From Monarcha castaneiventris obscurior (Eukaryota; Chordata; Aves; Passeriformes; Monarchidae), in assembly GCA_026261815.1 (NCBI GenBank), contig JAMPIT010000539.1, positions 4,108,501-4,172,500 of the forward strand: 64,000 nucleotides of DNA. Direction: 5' to 3'. This document shows positions 38,654 through 49,447 of this stretch, piece after piece. A program made the translations under genes and the position numbers. The number at the start of each line of letters is the position of its first letter. The first letter of the stretch is position 1. The notes beneath the pieces are model-generated. The model saw only the letters and a list, made by a program, of their open reading frames with translations. It made no database searches and was not told the DNA's origin.

Positions 38654-39852
38654 CAGAAGGGTCCCGCCGCGCCCTGCCCCGCCCCTGGGAGCACACCGGG
38701 CGCTCTGGGAGCGCGGTCGTATCGTGCCTCGGGCGGGTTTCGCTTCACCGACTCGCAATAAATAAACGCTCCCCGCTTCCCGCCGCCTCTCCGGCGCAGG
38801 TGCCGCGCTCCGCGGTGCGGGACCCCCGGGCGGCTCACAGCCCGTGCCCAACGCCCGCTTTCCCCAGCTCGGCTGCCGGCTGTGCCCCCGGGAGCCAGCC
38901 CACGCTCAGCCCCGGCACCGCTGTGTGCCCGCAGGCTGGCAAACCGCAGGCTCCCGGGGCCGGGAACGATGGAGGTGCCCCCCCAGTGGAGTGGGGCGGC
39001 CAAGAGCTGGATGCTGCCCCGCCGAGATGGAGGGGGCCCGGGTCCCTCCGGCAGGGGAGCCCCCGGGGATGGGGGTCCAAGCCGGGTGGGGCGGAGCAGC
39101 GCCGGGGGCACGGATGGAGGCGGGAAGGGGCAGGTAAAGGCCGGGTGGGCGCTGTGGTGGCCGGGGAAGGGCACCCGGGCTATGCGCAGCGCTGCGGGAG
39201 CGCAGCCCGGGGCAGGGCACCGGGATCCCGGTGAAGGCGGTGCCGGGAGTGGGGGCCGCCAGCCCCGGCGGTCCCTCCCGGGGGCGGTGCCGCGTCCCGG
39301 GCCCCCGCGGAAGCCCCGCCCGGCCGCGCTGTCACTCACCGCCCCGGGGAGACGCTCCAGCTTCAGGGAGGCGGTGGCGGCGCCCGGGCTCGTCCGGGTG
39401 GGTCCCCCCGCGTGCAGGTAGAGGCCGTGGCGGCGCGGCCGGGCCGGGCCCCCCGGGACGGCAGCGAGGCTGGGGCCGGGAGAGGCGGCAGCGAGAGGGT
39501 TAAAGGGGGGGCGGGGAGCGGGGTGGCGAGCCCATTCCGTGCGATCCGCTCCGTGCTTTGCGGGTGGCCGCGCGGGCACCGGCGGGAACCGGGGCGCCCC
39601 GTTCCGGCCCCCGCCCCCCGCCGTGCTCCCGCCCCGCACCTCGCCGTGCCCCGCCAGACCGCGGCCGCCGCCCGGCCCCGGCTCCGTGCTGCCCGTACGC
39701 CTGGACCCGCTCCGTCAAGCGGATCCGCCCCAGGTTTTCCAGCCGCCCGACGCGGTCCGGGCTGTCCCGCCGATCCCGCGCTCGAGGCTCCGCTCCGCGT
39801 TTCCGCGGCAGCCGCCCGTGAGCGAGTCTCGCGAGCCCAGGCCGCGCCGCGG

Positions 39853-39957
39853 CCAATGGGAGCGCGTCCCTCGCTCCGCGCAGCCAATAAGGCGCCGCCG
39901 CCGCCCCCCCGCCGGGTTGCAGCGCGGTGAGGGCTCCGAGCGGCGCCTCCATTTAAA
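39853..39957 (+). promoter_or_regulatory. ZMYM3: ZMYM3 core promoter: paired CCAAT boxes and TTTAAA
   Basis: CCAAT at 39853-39857 and 39884-39888 are in the same orientation 31 bases apart, a spacing typical of paired NF-Y sites. A TATA-like TTTAAA is at 39952-39957. Together they predict transcription starting around 39983, just before the leader-exon donor. Confidence 0.6.
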
Positions 39958-39982
39958 GGGGCCGCGACCCGAATCCGGGTTC

Positions 39983-40018
39983 TGGCTAGAGCGGGCGGCG
40001 CAGCACCGGGCGAACCAG
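39983..40018 (+). other. ZMYM3: ZMYM3 noncoding first exon
   Basis: Donor CCAG then GTACGG at 40018/40019. The next ZMYM3 exon begins at 49434 with 14 noncoding bases before the ATG, so an upstream leader exon is required and this is the best placed one. The 5' end is estimated from the TATA-like element. Confidence 0.6.
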
Positions 40019-40158
40019 GTACGGGCGGCGGCGGCCGCGGGCGCGCCCCGGCGGCGTCCCGGGAGGCGCGGGTGAGGCGGCGGGGCGGTCGTGGGGCTCC
40101 GCGAGGAGGGGGCGGGGCGGGCGCGGGTACCGGGGGTGGGGGGCTGGGTGAGCCCCCC

Positions 40159-40186
40159 GGGGAGTGGGGGTGGGGGGGAGGGGGGG
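40159..40186 (+). other. Potential G-quadruplex
   Basis: Four G-runs (4, 5, 7 and 7) are separated by loops of 3, 1 and 1 bases, on the non-template strand about 140 bases into ZMYM3 intron 1. Confidence 0.75.
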
Positions 40187-40325
40187 TGCGCGCGCCTTGC
40201 GGGAGGGGGCGTGGCCGACGCCCCACGAGGGGGCGTGGCCGGTGCCGCTCGCCCCCTCCCCGTGGCGGCCGCTTGGGGGCGCCCTGCGGCGGGTCCTGAG
40301 GGGGCGGGGGGGATGGGGGGGGAGG

Positions 40326-40905
40326 GGAGCCCTGTGCGACCCTCGCCTCGTGTGCGGTGGGGGGTCTGGGCTGCGGATCCCCCCGGGATGGATGCGGAGT
40401 CCCAGCCTGACCCCCACCCCCCGGTGCAGCTCCAGTCCAGTGGAGACCCCAACGCCACCTTCGCTCCCGTGCGGGGGAGGCGGTGGTCTCTGGGCTCCTC
40501 CGGGTATGGCTGGGGAAGGCGCTTGCCTGGCCCCCATCCCCGCCTCGGTACCATGGAGACCCCCGTGCGGCCCTCGCTGTGGAGGGAGGTGGTCTCTGGA
40601 GTCAGCCGGGTCGGATGGGGAGCCCCCATCTGACCCCCGTCCCCCACCCGGTACAGAGTGCACCCGGTGCCCCCTGCAGTGGGGGGGATGGGCCGTGCGA
40701 CCCTCGCCCCTTCTGGGGAGGGGTCTGGGCTCTGGGTCCCCCCGCTGTGGCTGGGGAACCCACCAGCCTGACCCCCATTCCCACCCCACTGCCATGGAGA
40801 CCCCAGGGAGAGCCGTGTCCCTGTTGCGGGAGGTGGTCTCTGGGTTGCCCCGCGATGGATGGGGAGCCCTAGCCTGGCCCCCATCCCCGGTGTGGGTTGG
40901 CACAG
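40326..40905. repeat. Degenerate GC-rich minisatellite, unit about 110-120 bp, about 5 copies
   Basis: Recurring words in fixed order: gcgaccctcgcc, ggtctctgggct, atggctggggaa / atggggagccc, agcctgacccccat, ccatggagacccc. Copies begin near 40330, 40445, 40560, 40690 and 40797. This explains the long minus-strand reading frame across 39715-41538. Confidence 0.8.
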
Positions 40906-42794
40906 GAAGGCGCGGCGGGCAGCCCTTGTCGGGGGCCGTGGCTGGATGTGCCTTCTAGCCGCATCAGTGCCTGGGCACGGGCTGGGCTCACGGCTCCTGG
41001 GAGCCCCTGGAGTGCCCGGCCCAGCAGGGCCTGTCCTTGCTGCGGGGCTGTGCTGAGCAGTGGCAGCAAGCAGCCCTGTCACCCTCTGCCCCAAAGCTCT
41101 ACCCTGGCACCCGCCCGGGCTTGGCTCTCCCTGTGTCCCCAGGGGCTCAGCCTTTATGATGTTGTCACCACATGCAGGAGCAAAGTCTGTGGGGCTCAGC
41201 AGCTGCTGCTCTGTGAACTGGCCAAACCCTTCTGACAGCCTTCCCGCTGTGTGTGGGGGGGTCTGGAACCTTCTCAGGGCCTGATGGATCTGTGTATCCC
41301 TGGACACCATGTGCTGCTCTTGAGGATCTGGCCCCATGAGAGAAAGGTGCAGCCCCACGGGGCTGAAGCTGCCTTGGGCTGCTGCGGGAGGCCCCAGTCT
41401 GCTGAAGCCTCCCCATGTGGGCAGTGTAGCTGTGGCCAGCAAGGTGTCCTGGGGAGCATCAAGTACCTCCTGTGTGGTTTGTAGAGGTGGAGGCAGGCCT
41501 GGCGAGTCAGGGAGCTGGCTGTGGTGTGTGCCTGGCATGGGAAAAGGCCCTGGCAGTCAGATATGCTTGTGTGGGCAGAGGCAGCGCTGGACGTGGTCTG
41601 TGTCAGGTGATGGTGGGGGATAGGATTTTCAACTGAGTGCTGAGGGATGGTTCCTGGAGTTTCTTTTGATGAGGATGAGAGCTGCTTCATTTGTGCTCTC
41701 CTCCTGCTGTGCTTCCAGCTATGGCTTTTGTTCTAGGCTATAACTTCTTTTCCTTTCATTCCAGCTGCAATCCTCAAGAAAACTTTTAATCTGCATTTTC
41801 TCACCTAACCCTGCCTATCCTGGGATCAAAGCTGGTGATAAGAGCATAGCCCTGTTGTTATTGTGAGCTCAGCCTTATTAAAGTAATATCCACAGCCTAC
41901 AGAGCTGTAATGACTAACCTGAACCTCACAGCTCTGTAGTGCATATTTGCACAACCTCTTTTTCTCTCTGCACCTGCTCATATCCCTCTCCCTGTGAGTG
42001 CCTTTGCTTTGGAGGATGACAGTGAGTAACAACAGATTCTTCCACATCTCTGGCAGCCAGAGCAAGGGCCCAGGCTGAGCCCATGGCCTCACTTGGGGAG
42101 CAAAGCCCCTTGTGTGATATCTTTATGGATGTCCTGTGGTCAGTGATGCTGGGATGCTCTGATGGACACAGACGTGCTGGCAGAAGCCTTGGTGCAGAAG
42201 GGTTATGGTGAAAGCAATCCAAGGGAAGTATGGAATAGGCTACAGCTGTGATAATGCATCTGTTAGCTTAGCAAAGGCAGTGCTAGCAGGATTTCACTGG
42301 ATTTGTGTTTAAGTCTCAGTAGTGTGGTTTTTTTTAACTTCTTCCTCTGCTGATGTTACACATCAGGAAATGGCAGTGTTTGAGACCATCCTCACCACTC
42401 CTGCTGGTCATGGGCTCTGTTGGTGTCTCCTGGCCACTTGCTGTGAGCCTGCTCTGCTGGTCAAGCCCTGGGCAGCCCAAAGGGAAAGAAGTTGGTCTCT
42501 AGATGGGGTGAGATATTGCTCTGTTCAACCCAGCATTACCCAGGGCTGGTTTGAAGAGCTGCACGTGAGGTGAGGCCTCCCAGCGCTGAGATCCCTTCCC
42601 AGCGCTTTGGTGGCAGGCAGAGGGATCTGGGATTGTCAGTGAGGTAGAGGAGACAGCTCACGTTGTGTTTCCAGTATTTTGGCTCTGCAAGGCCTCTTAA
42701 GGAAAATTAGATGTTTTGCCCTTAAAGGTACATCCTCTCAGAGACTCTGCCCTTTTGTCTTCTCTCTCTTCCCTGTGCAGTGAGGTTTATTCAC

Positions 42795-43095
42795 AGAACC
42801 ACAGACAGATTTGGGTTGTACGGGACCTCTAGAAGTCTCTGGTCCAACTGACCTCCTGCTCACAGCAGAGCTGACTTGAGGTCTTGTTCAGGGCTTTGTC
42901 CAGTTGGGTTTTGAGGACCTCCAGGGAGTCCATGGCCTGTTCCCAGGCTGCAGCACTCCTCTGGAGAGTCACCTGCTGCCCATGCAGCTGTCCTCTCCAT
43001 CTGTCTGTAGCTGCTTGTGGGACTTGCCAGGACTTTGTCAGGTGTTCTGATGTCTTCCTGCAGCATTTGGGCAACAGGTAGAGAGACCTGATGAC
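42795..43095 (-). mobile_element. CR1-type LINE 3' fragment in ZMYM3 intron 1
   Basis: On the plus strand it reads as the reverse complement of a CR1 end: cagaaccacagacagatttgg, gggacctctagaagtctctgg, tccaactgacctcctgctca, then tgtccagttgggttttgagg and acctccaggga. Diverged. Antisense to ZMYM3. Confidence 0.8.
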
Positions 43096-46000
43096 CATCT
43101 GGTTTTTTACCACTTCCAGGTCTTTTATTTTTTTTAATCATTGTCTTAATATCATTAAGGCAGTTTGAATACACACTGCTCAAGCATGCTGTACCTCCGA
43201 GCACTTTCTGTTGTGCTTCTGGTAGTACTTCCAAAGCTTTTTTTACCCACTCACCCCCTTCCCATGTGTTAACACTATTTTTGCTGTACAAACACCAGGA
43301 GAATTTTCTCTTGGACTTGAGTGGAGTTGGTTCTTGAAGCTCAATTGCTCTCCAGATAGCATTGCTGCTAAGGATGAGCTTAGACTTGTTACTCCTTTCT
43401 GTGTTGCAAAGCCTTGACACTTAGTGCTTGGGGAGGGTCCTGGTCTTAGAAGATGTGAGGGGTCCAAGCTATTTCAAAGTGCTGCCAGGATGGCATTCTG
43501 GATGGATGAGGATGTCTTAGAATTTACTGCTGTGGTTAGCAGCAGATAATGGCAAGATTGAGGAATGTTGTCATTTATATTTGAAGTGTTGCAGGGAGTC
43601 TCCTGGTAAACCTAATTCCAGGCAATTCTGTGAGATTTCTGAAATTTGTCCTTCTTGCACTTTCTTGAAACTGAGGTGAAGTTTCTGGAATGCAAGCTCA
43701 AAATCCAGTTTGGTCATTACTCCCTTTGAGGAATTTACAGGAGACTCGTGGTTGTGTTTTGCTGCACCAGCTGCTCAGTGCTGAAGGATTTAGGCTTTCT
43801 GGGTTCAGGGTGACTGTGATACTACATTTGAGGCCTGCAGCCCTGAGCTTGGGCTCTTGCTGTAGGAACATCTAGTGGTGATCTTCTCTCCTGGCTTTGG
43901 GACTATCATGAAACAATTGCTGGAGTCTTGGTGCTGCTGGTGATATTCTGGAAAGGCTGTTTTTTTCCCTGTGTACCAGTTCCTGTTGTGTAGACAGTCC
44001 CAGTCACACGTGAAGACTGGCCTGAAGGGGATGTGGTGAAAGCTGCTGCAGTTTGCACTGATTGAGAACCAATAACACATTTGGAGGTGAGGCAACATTC
44101 ACCAAACCCTCCCTGCAAAGCACAAGCTGAAGGACTTGACTAGTGGCATCTGCAGGAGCTGTAGCTGACTCGGAGTGAGTCACTGCATGTAAAACCTCCA
44201 AGTCACAGAGGGCTTACAGATCCCATGGTCAGTTGTATAATCATGTGTTTATGAGCTTGTCCAACTTGGATTTCCAGCTTTTTGTGTCCTTGTGTGCATT
44301 TGCCTGTATCTCTAAGGAGTTGTCTGCTGTAGATCTTCTTACCTTGTGATTTTTTTGAGATGGGTCATGTCTCCCCATTTCTTTTCAGTGAACAAAATAA
44401 GTTTAGCACTGGAGGGTGTTTTCTAAACCGTGGTTGATTCATAAAGCAGTGGGATTCTTGTGAAACTGTGTCAGATTTTTTAAAATTAAAACATCTCAAT
44501 TCTTCCAATAACTGTAATCAAGTGTAGACAGTATCCAAGAATGAGACAGTAATGATCTAACATGGTCCTGTGTGCAAGCAGTACTGTACTGAATGTCACC
44601 AAGTGGGCTTTGTGCTCTTTGAAGACTGAGTTTGTAGCTCAGAGAGCTGCCTCTCCAAAAACACTAGTAACAAAATCCTTTCTGCTCCTTTCTGGAGAAT
44701 TTTGGCTGGACTGAAACCTGGTCTGTGGTAGTGTGCTTAGTTTACTGGTGGTTCTTTGTAAATTCATTTGAGTTGAAATGAGTTAGCCAATATATAGTAA
44801 AGGTTTGCAGTGCTCGAATTTAGAAAGCTATCAGCTGTCCAGATAAACTGAGATAAGTCACAGCAGAGAAGTTGGCTTCTGCTGTACTACCACTCAAAGT
44901 ATAATATTGTTAATGAAGATTTGTTGACTGAAACCATGCTGGTAGGACATGATACTACTCCCTTAATGTTTTATTGATTGAACTCTGTATTGACACTGTT
45001 GTTTTTGTTGAGAAGTACTAGGTTGGGTGTTACTGTTTATTCAAAAATTTGGCACAAAAAACTAGAAGCTTCATTCCAGAATTCTGCTCAGGTCTTACAG
45101 ACCTTGTAGATGGGAAGTGGCTGAAATGTTGATTAAGTGTCTTTTGTAGTTACTAGTTAATTATTTTCATATTTCAGATGATCTCTAATAGTGAAAAAGA
45201 GAATTCTTCAGCCTTCAAAAGTATTGGAAAGCTGAATCCACATCCATGAACAAAAGTCCAGGACAGATACCCAAGCACTTGCTCCTCCTTTGCTAGAGGA
45301 AAGCAGTAACTGCATGGCTGTGGGATTTTTTGTGGGCTGTAAAGACTTCTGAGATGTTCACTTCATTGGGAGGGAGTAACAACAGCATTTTTTCTTGCTG
45401 TCTGTTTTTAATTAAATGCTTGATGGTAGATCCTCATTTCTGTAGGTAGGCCACATATTCCCCTGCTAATGGTTACCTGAGTCACAGCACCACTGATGTC
45501 TTCAATAAGCTGGGTAAAGTCCCAGGTAGTCACTTGGATGTGCTTAAGTGTCCTGGCAGAGATGTTGCACTTTGAGCTTCCAGATCTGAGAGAAGACCCC
45601 ACGTGCCCCCTCTTTGGCAGAAAGGGCTGGGCAGGTCTGGTAGCCACAGGCAGTGGGTTTGGCAGTCAGTGTCGTGTTCTGTGCCAGTCCTGCACACCTG
45701 GGCAGGACCCTCAGCTGTGCCATCACTGCTCTGGAAACGCTTGCATGCTACCTGAGAAGCATTCTGCTGCAGGCTGTTGTGCAAGAGTCTTTGCTCCTTC
45801 AATTAGTTCTCCCCAAGAATGTGTCTGTTACTGAATACTCCAGAGAGTACTTACTCCTAAGTAAGCAGTCGTATCTGTTGTGAAGTGCAGGATTTCAGCA
45901 CACTGCCTCCTTTTGGTTTGGCCAAGTCATGGTGCAGTGTACACTTTTGCTGCCAGTTATGTGGCTGGAAAAGAGGAAGATTTCGAGCAGATCAGCGACC

Positions 46001-49000
46001 AAACCCCAGTGACTGAGCTGTGCATTAGCTGGTCCTGGAATAAGAGAGGCCATGACTTGTGGTGGATCATTTCAGCATCTGCCAGAAACAATAAGCTATT
46101 CTGCTTCTGTTGTAGAAAGTGAGAAAAGACTTTACCAGAGATAAAGTGCACGCTCTGTTTGCAGCTTAACTCACTGTGAAGCTCAGCAGAAGGCCCAAAC
46201 GAATCTGACTGCCTGTGGCAGACAGAAGTAGAGCTTCTTACCTTGCTGCAGCTGAGCAGCTCTAATTTCTTCAGGTTGAGTTTGATTTCAGAGCAACCCA
46301 CAGAACTGGAAATTACCGTTCTTTCCTGTTTTGAGAGCTGCCTTCCTCATCCTTATCAGCTGGTAGCTGAAAGCCACTATAAAGAATTCATTGTCAGGGA
46401 CATTCCGTGCTTTCCCACTCAGGCTGTTTGTCAGCATCACCTTGGGTCCAGCCTCAACTCTTAACTCCATCAGCTTTTCCAGCTTCTTTTGAATACATCA
46501 AGAGTTGGCATTCATCTGCCCTGTATCACCTTGGAGCTCTGCTGCAGCGGTTGAAAATAAACAAAAATACTTTTAAAAACTAAATGTTAAGCCGCAGAAC
46601 TTAAAACCACTGGAATTTTAGGAGGTCCAAAGTATAAACTGGTTCAGAGTGGGATTAGGCAGATTCACAGAGGATTTGCCCAGTACAGACTTAACAGGGG
46701 CATTGTCACTGCAGCTCAAGCCAAGTGGTTCTTCAGCAGCTGAGTCCTTGACTGGAGGGTGTGCTGAAGAGGAACATCCTGTTAGTTGTGTTTCTTACAT
46801 TCTCTCCCCAGGTATCCATTCTTGGTGTGAATAGGAGCAGGATATTTGAGTACATGGTCCTTTTGCAGCAGCCCTTAGCTTTGCACGTTATCAGAAGAAG
46901 TTTTGGTTCCTTAGGCAGAGCGTGTGAGCTTTTGTGCTGGGAGGATTCAGACAGAGCTGATGAGAGGGGACCTCGAGCACGGGGGCTGAGCACTGTGCTT
47001 CCAACCAGAGTGTGAGTGAGTGCTCTTACTGCAGCCTTGCCTCTGCAGAAAGATCTGTTCCAGCCACATCCCAGTAGTTTGGAGTTGCCTTAATCTGCAG
47101 AACACTTGCTCTCTCTAGGACTTTTCTGTTGGTCAAGGACGTTGCCATTAAGTCAGAGTTTTGTCTTGCTTGTGATGCCCAAAGTTTGAAAGCAGTGTTT
47201 AGGTGTACACTGTTAAAGCAGAGGCCTTTGGTCCACTTGTAGAGCACATGAGTTGCATGACAAGTTCATAGATTGTTGCTTGCATTATCCTCTGGGAGGG
47301 AATGCTCAAATGTATTTCTTATGCTCCAGATGTTTCTGGGGTCTATTTCTACCAAGCAAAGACTAGGCCTGCTGAAAGCGGCAAATACCTCAGGAGTGTT
47401 ACCTCTGTTAAATATACCTATGAATAAATTTTCCTTCTTCATCTGGATGCCTTGAGGTTTTTTTGTTTATTATTATAGGGTCGGCTGTCTGTCTGTGAAT
47501 CTGGGTGAGGGATATCTTTGAGCAGGAGACATTGTTCATCTTGTGAGCAGCAGAAAAAAACTGTGTTTATCGTCTTGGGAGGGTTCTCATCTGCTTCAAA
47601 TCCTTAGGACCTTTCTTTCAGATGTCTTTGTTTCTATTTCACTTTGTTCTTATTTCTGTCAGCTACCCTAAAACATGTATTACATCCTGTATTGCTCTGG
47701 AATTGGCTTATTCTAAAAGTTTTGTCTCATCTTGTAACTAAAGTGAACAGAAATACCAAAGTCCTGAGGGGTGAAGCTTGCTGAGCATTTCTAAAGATTA
47801 CATTTGCTTTAGTTTCTGTTTGTGATTGTGGGAACAGTGCTTTATCTGCCACCAGGAAACAGAAAACATTACGGTGTATTTAGATAAAATAAGGAGGCAG
47901 TGGCTTTGAAATCCAGTTGTTGGGTATGATTTCCTTAAATTCCTGCTTGATTAAGTTTCAGAAGTTGGGTACATTCTTGGTCCAAGTATGTTCTGTTTAC
48001 TTCTGAGCAAACCATTTGTGAGTGAGAACTTGGTTGTCCTTTCAGAGGGAAGGATATAGAAAAATAATTAAACAGCCATCATCAGTGAAATTATTTCAGG
48101 CTTCCTCCTCCAGTATTATATATGAGTTATGCCCACTGTAAGCCCAAATAGACAAAAGTACTGAGTCTTCTCATTCAGGGCTTAAAACAGTGCTAAATTT
48201 AGAATCAGAATTACTCTGATAGGGAGGGATAGGTTGTTGCCACAGCATTTGATTCTAGTGCCTTTCTTGTAGTGTCTGCTTAGAGCCTGTTTGGGGACAT
48301 GATGTTACTTCAAGTCTTACACTGCCTTACCACTTGCAGACTCCAGCTCCTGCTCCCTTTCCCTCTTGGGTTTGTCAACCATTATCTCCTTGTGTGGATA
48401 TAGTTCAGTTTTGGACTATATTACTTGCCTCATCTCGAAGTCTTGACCCTTCTGTCTTATGATAATGTCATCCATGAGGAGCTGGGCTGTAACTTTCCCA
48501 CTGAGGTTGGCTGTCTGTATCACACCTTCCTATTCAAGTGTACTGTTTGTGCCCTGCAAAGTCACACTGGTGTTTTTTCCTGACTCTGCATTGCCTGCTT
48601 GTGTCTACCTTGCTACTTGTTCTCCTTATGAGTGCTTTTAACGTCAGAGCTTTACCACCTTTCTTCTTGCCACTCTCCAGAACTCCTCCTAGTTCTAACT
48701 TAAGCTTTTGTTTGTTCCATGTCTGAATATTAGCCCATGTAGTTATGGGGCTATGCAGTAGCTGTAGTTACACTACAACATTGTTTATATCTGTCTTCTG
48801 ACAAGATTAATGCATCTTGTCATCCTGTGTCTTGTTAAGACTCAAACTTCAGGGCTTGAAATGAGTTATTTCTACATCTGTGTTCAAGAGAAAAAAAGGT
48901 ATTTTAAAAATTAAAGATGTGTTAGCTCTGTAAGAACAGATCAGGAGAAAGAACAGACCAGATTATTTGGATAGAGAAGGCAGGGCTGGGGGTATTACCA

Positions 49001-49447
49001 CAGAACATCTGTGGGGAGCCTCCTGAATTGGTGCTCAAGCCATTTCTGATACCCCACTGTGTTATTTAGCATAAATAAAATCTTTTTTCCTGAACCTGGT
49101 GGGGGAGGGGTAGTTGTAACCTGCCTTCTATCAGAGGATATATTCCTCCAAATTTGGCCAAACCAGCACAGCTGGTCTCTTTGCTGTGCTGTGGTGAGGT
49201 GTGAGGGCTGTAGAGTTCCCAAAGGTGTGTTACACCAAACTATTGTATCCTGCTGCCGACTTTTGTACCCTCACAAGTAGAGGTGATTGACCTGCTGGTG
49301 TCTGGTATCCTGGTTATGGCCTGGCAGCATTCCTGGGCCTTGTTTTACTCCAGCAGTGCTCAGAAGAGTGGACAGTTCATGTTCTATGTTAGACTGCTTT
49401 TCATTAACTTGCAAGTCTCTCTCTCGTTTCCAGTTGCCATCTTCCAA

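Larger units (their letters stand above)
38100..39840. other. NONO-ZMYM3 intergenic spacer, no supported coding gene
   Basis: GC-rich spacer of about 1.8 kb. It carries two unassigned splice-like signals: a minus-strand donor at 39340/39339 (GCG then GTGAGT), and a plus-strand segment 38937-39130 between an acceptor and GTAAAG. There is also a TTTTAAAGG motif near 38331 and AATAAATAAA near 38757. These could belong to a short noncoding transcript; no protein family is recognisable. Confidence 0.4.
37480..40330. promoter_or_regulatory. Shared CpG island between divergent NONO and ZMYM3
   Basis: A near-continuous 2.8-kb GC/CpG-rich block contains the NONO leader exon (minus) and the ZMYM3 leader exon (plus), about 2 kb apart and transcribed away from each other. 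CCAAT elements cluster at both ends. Very long reading frames here (501 codons at 38134-39639 minus, 607 codons at 39715-41538 minus) are composition effects and also run through the minisatellite at 40326-40905. Confidence 0.85.
40019..49433 (+). other. ZMYM3 first intron
   Basis: About 9.4 kb. The first 0.9 kb is GC-rich with G-runs (40159-40186) and a degenerate minisatellite (40326-40905). A CR1 fragment lies at 42795-43095. The remainder is unique AT-richer sequence with no coding exon that I can support; additional noncoding leader exons cannot be excluded. Confidence 0.6.

Noticed and set aside
38134..39639. 501-codon minus-strand reading frame
   Set aside because: Lies wholly in the CpG island; composition is Pro/Arg/Gly/Ala-rich with no domain, equally long frames exist on other frames, and it crosses repeats and promoter elements.
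39715..41538. 607-codon minus-strand reading frame
   Set aside because: Runs through the ZMYM3 leader exon, the G-runs and the minisatellite at 40326-40905; openness is due to GC bias and repeat periodicity.
45957..46470. Minus-strand frames resembling diverged coding sequence
   Set aside because: A donor-like ctgcagcaaggtaag is present, but the frames are broken, no protein family is recognisable and no exon chain can be built.
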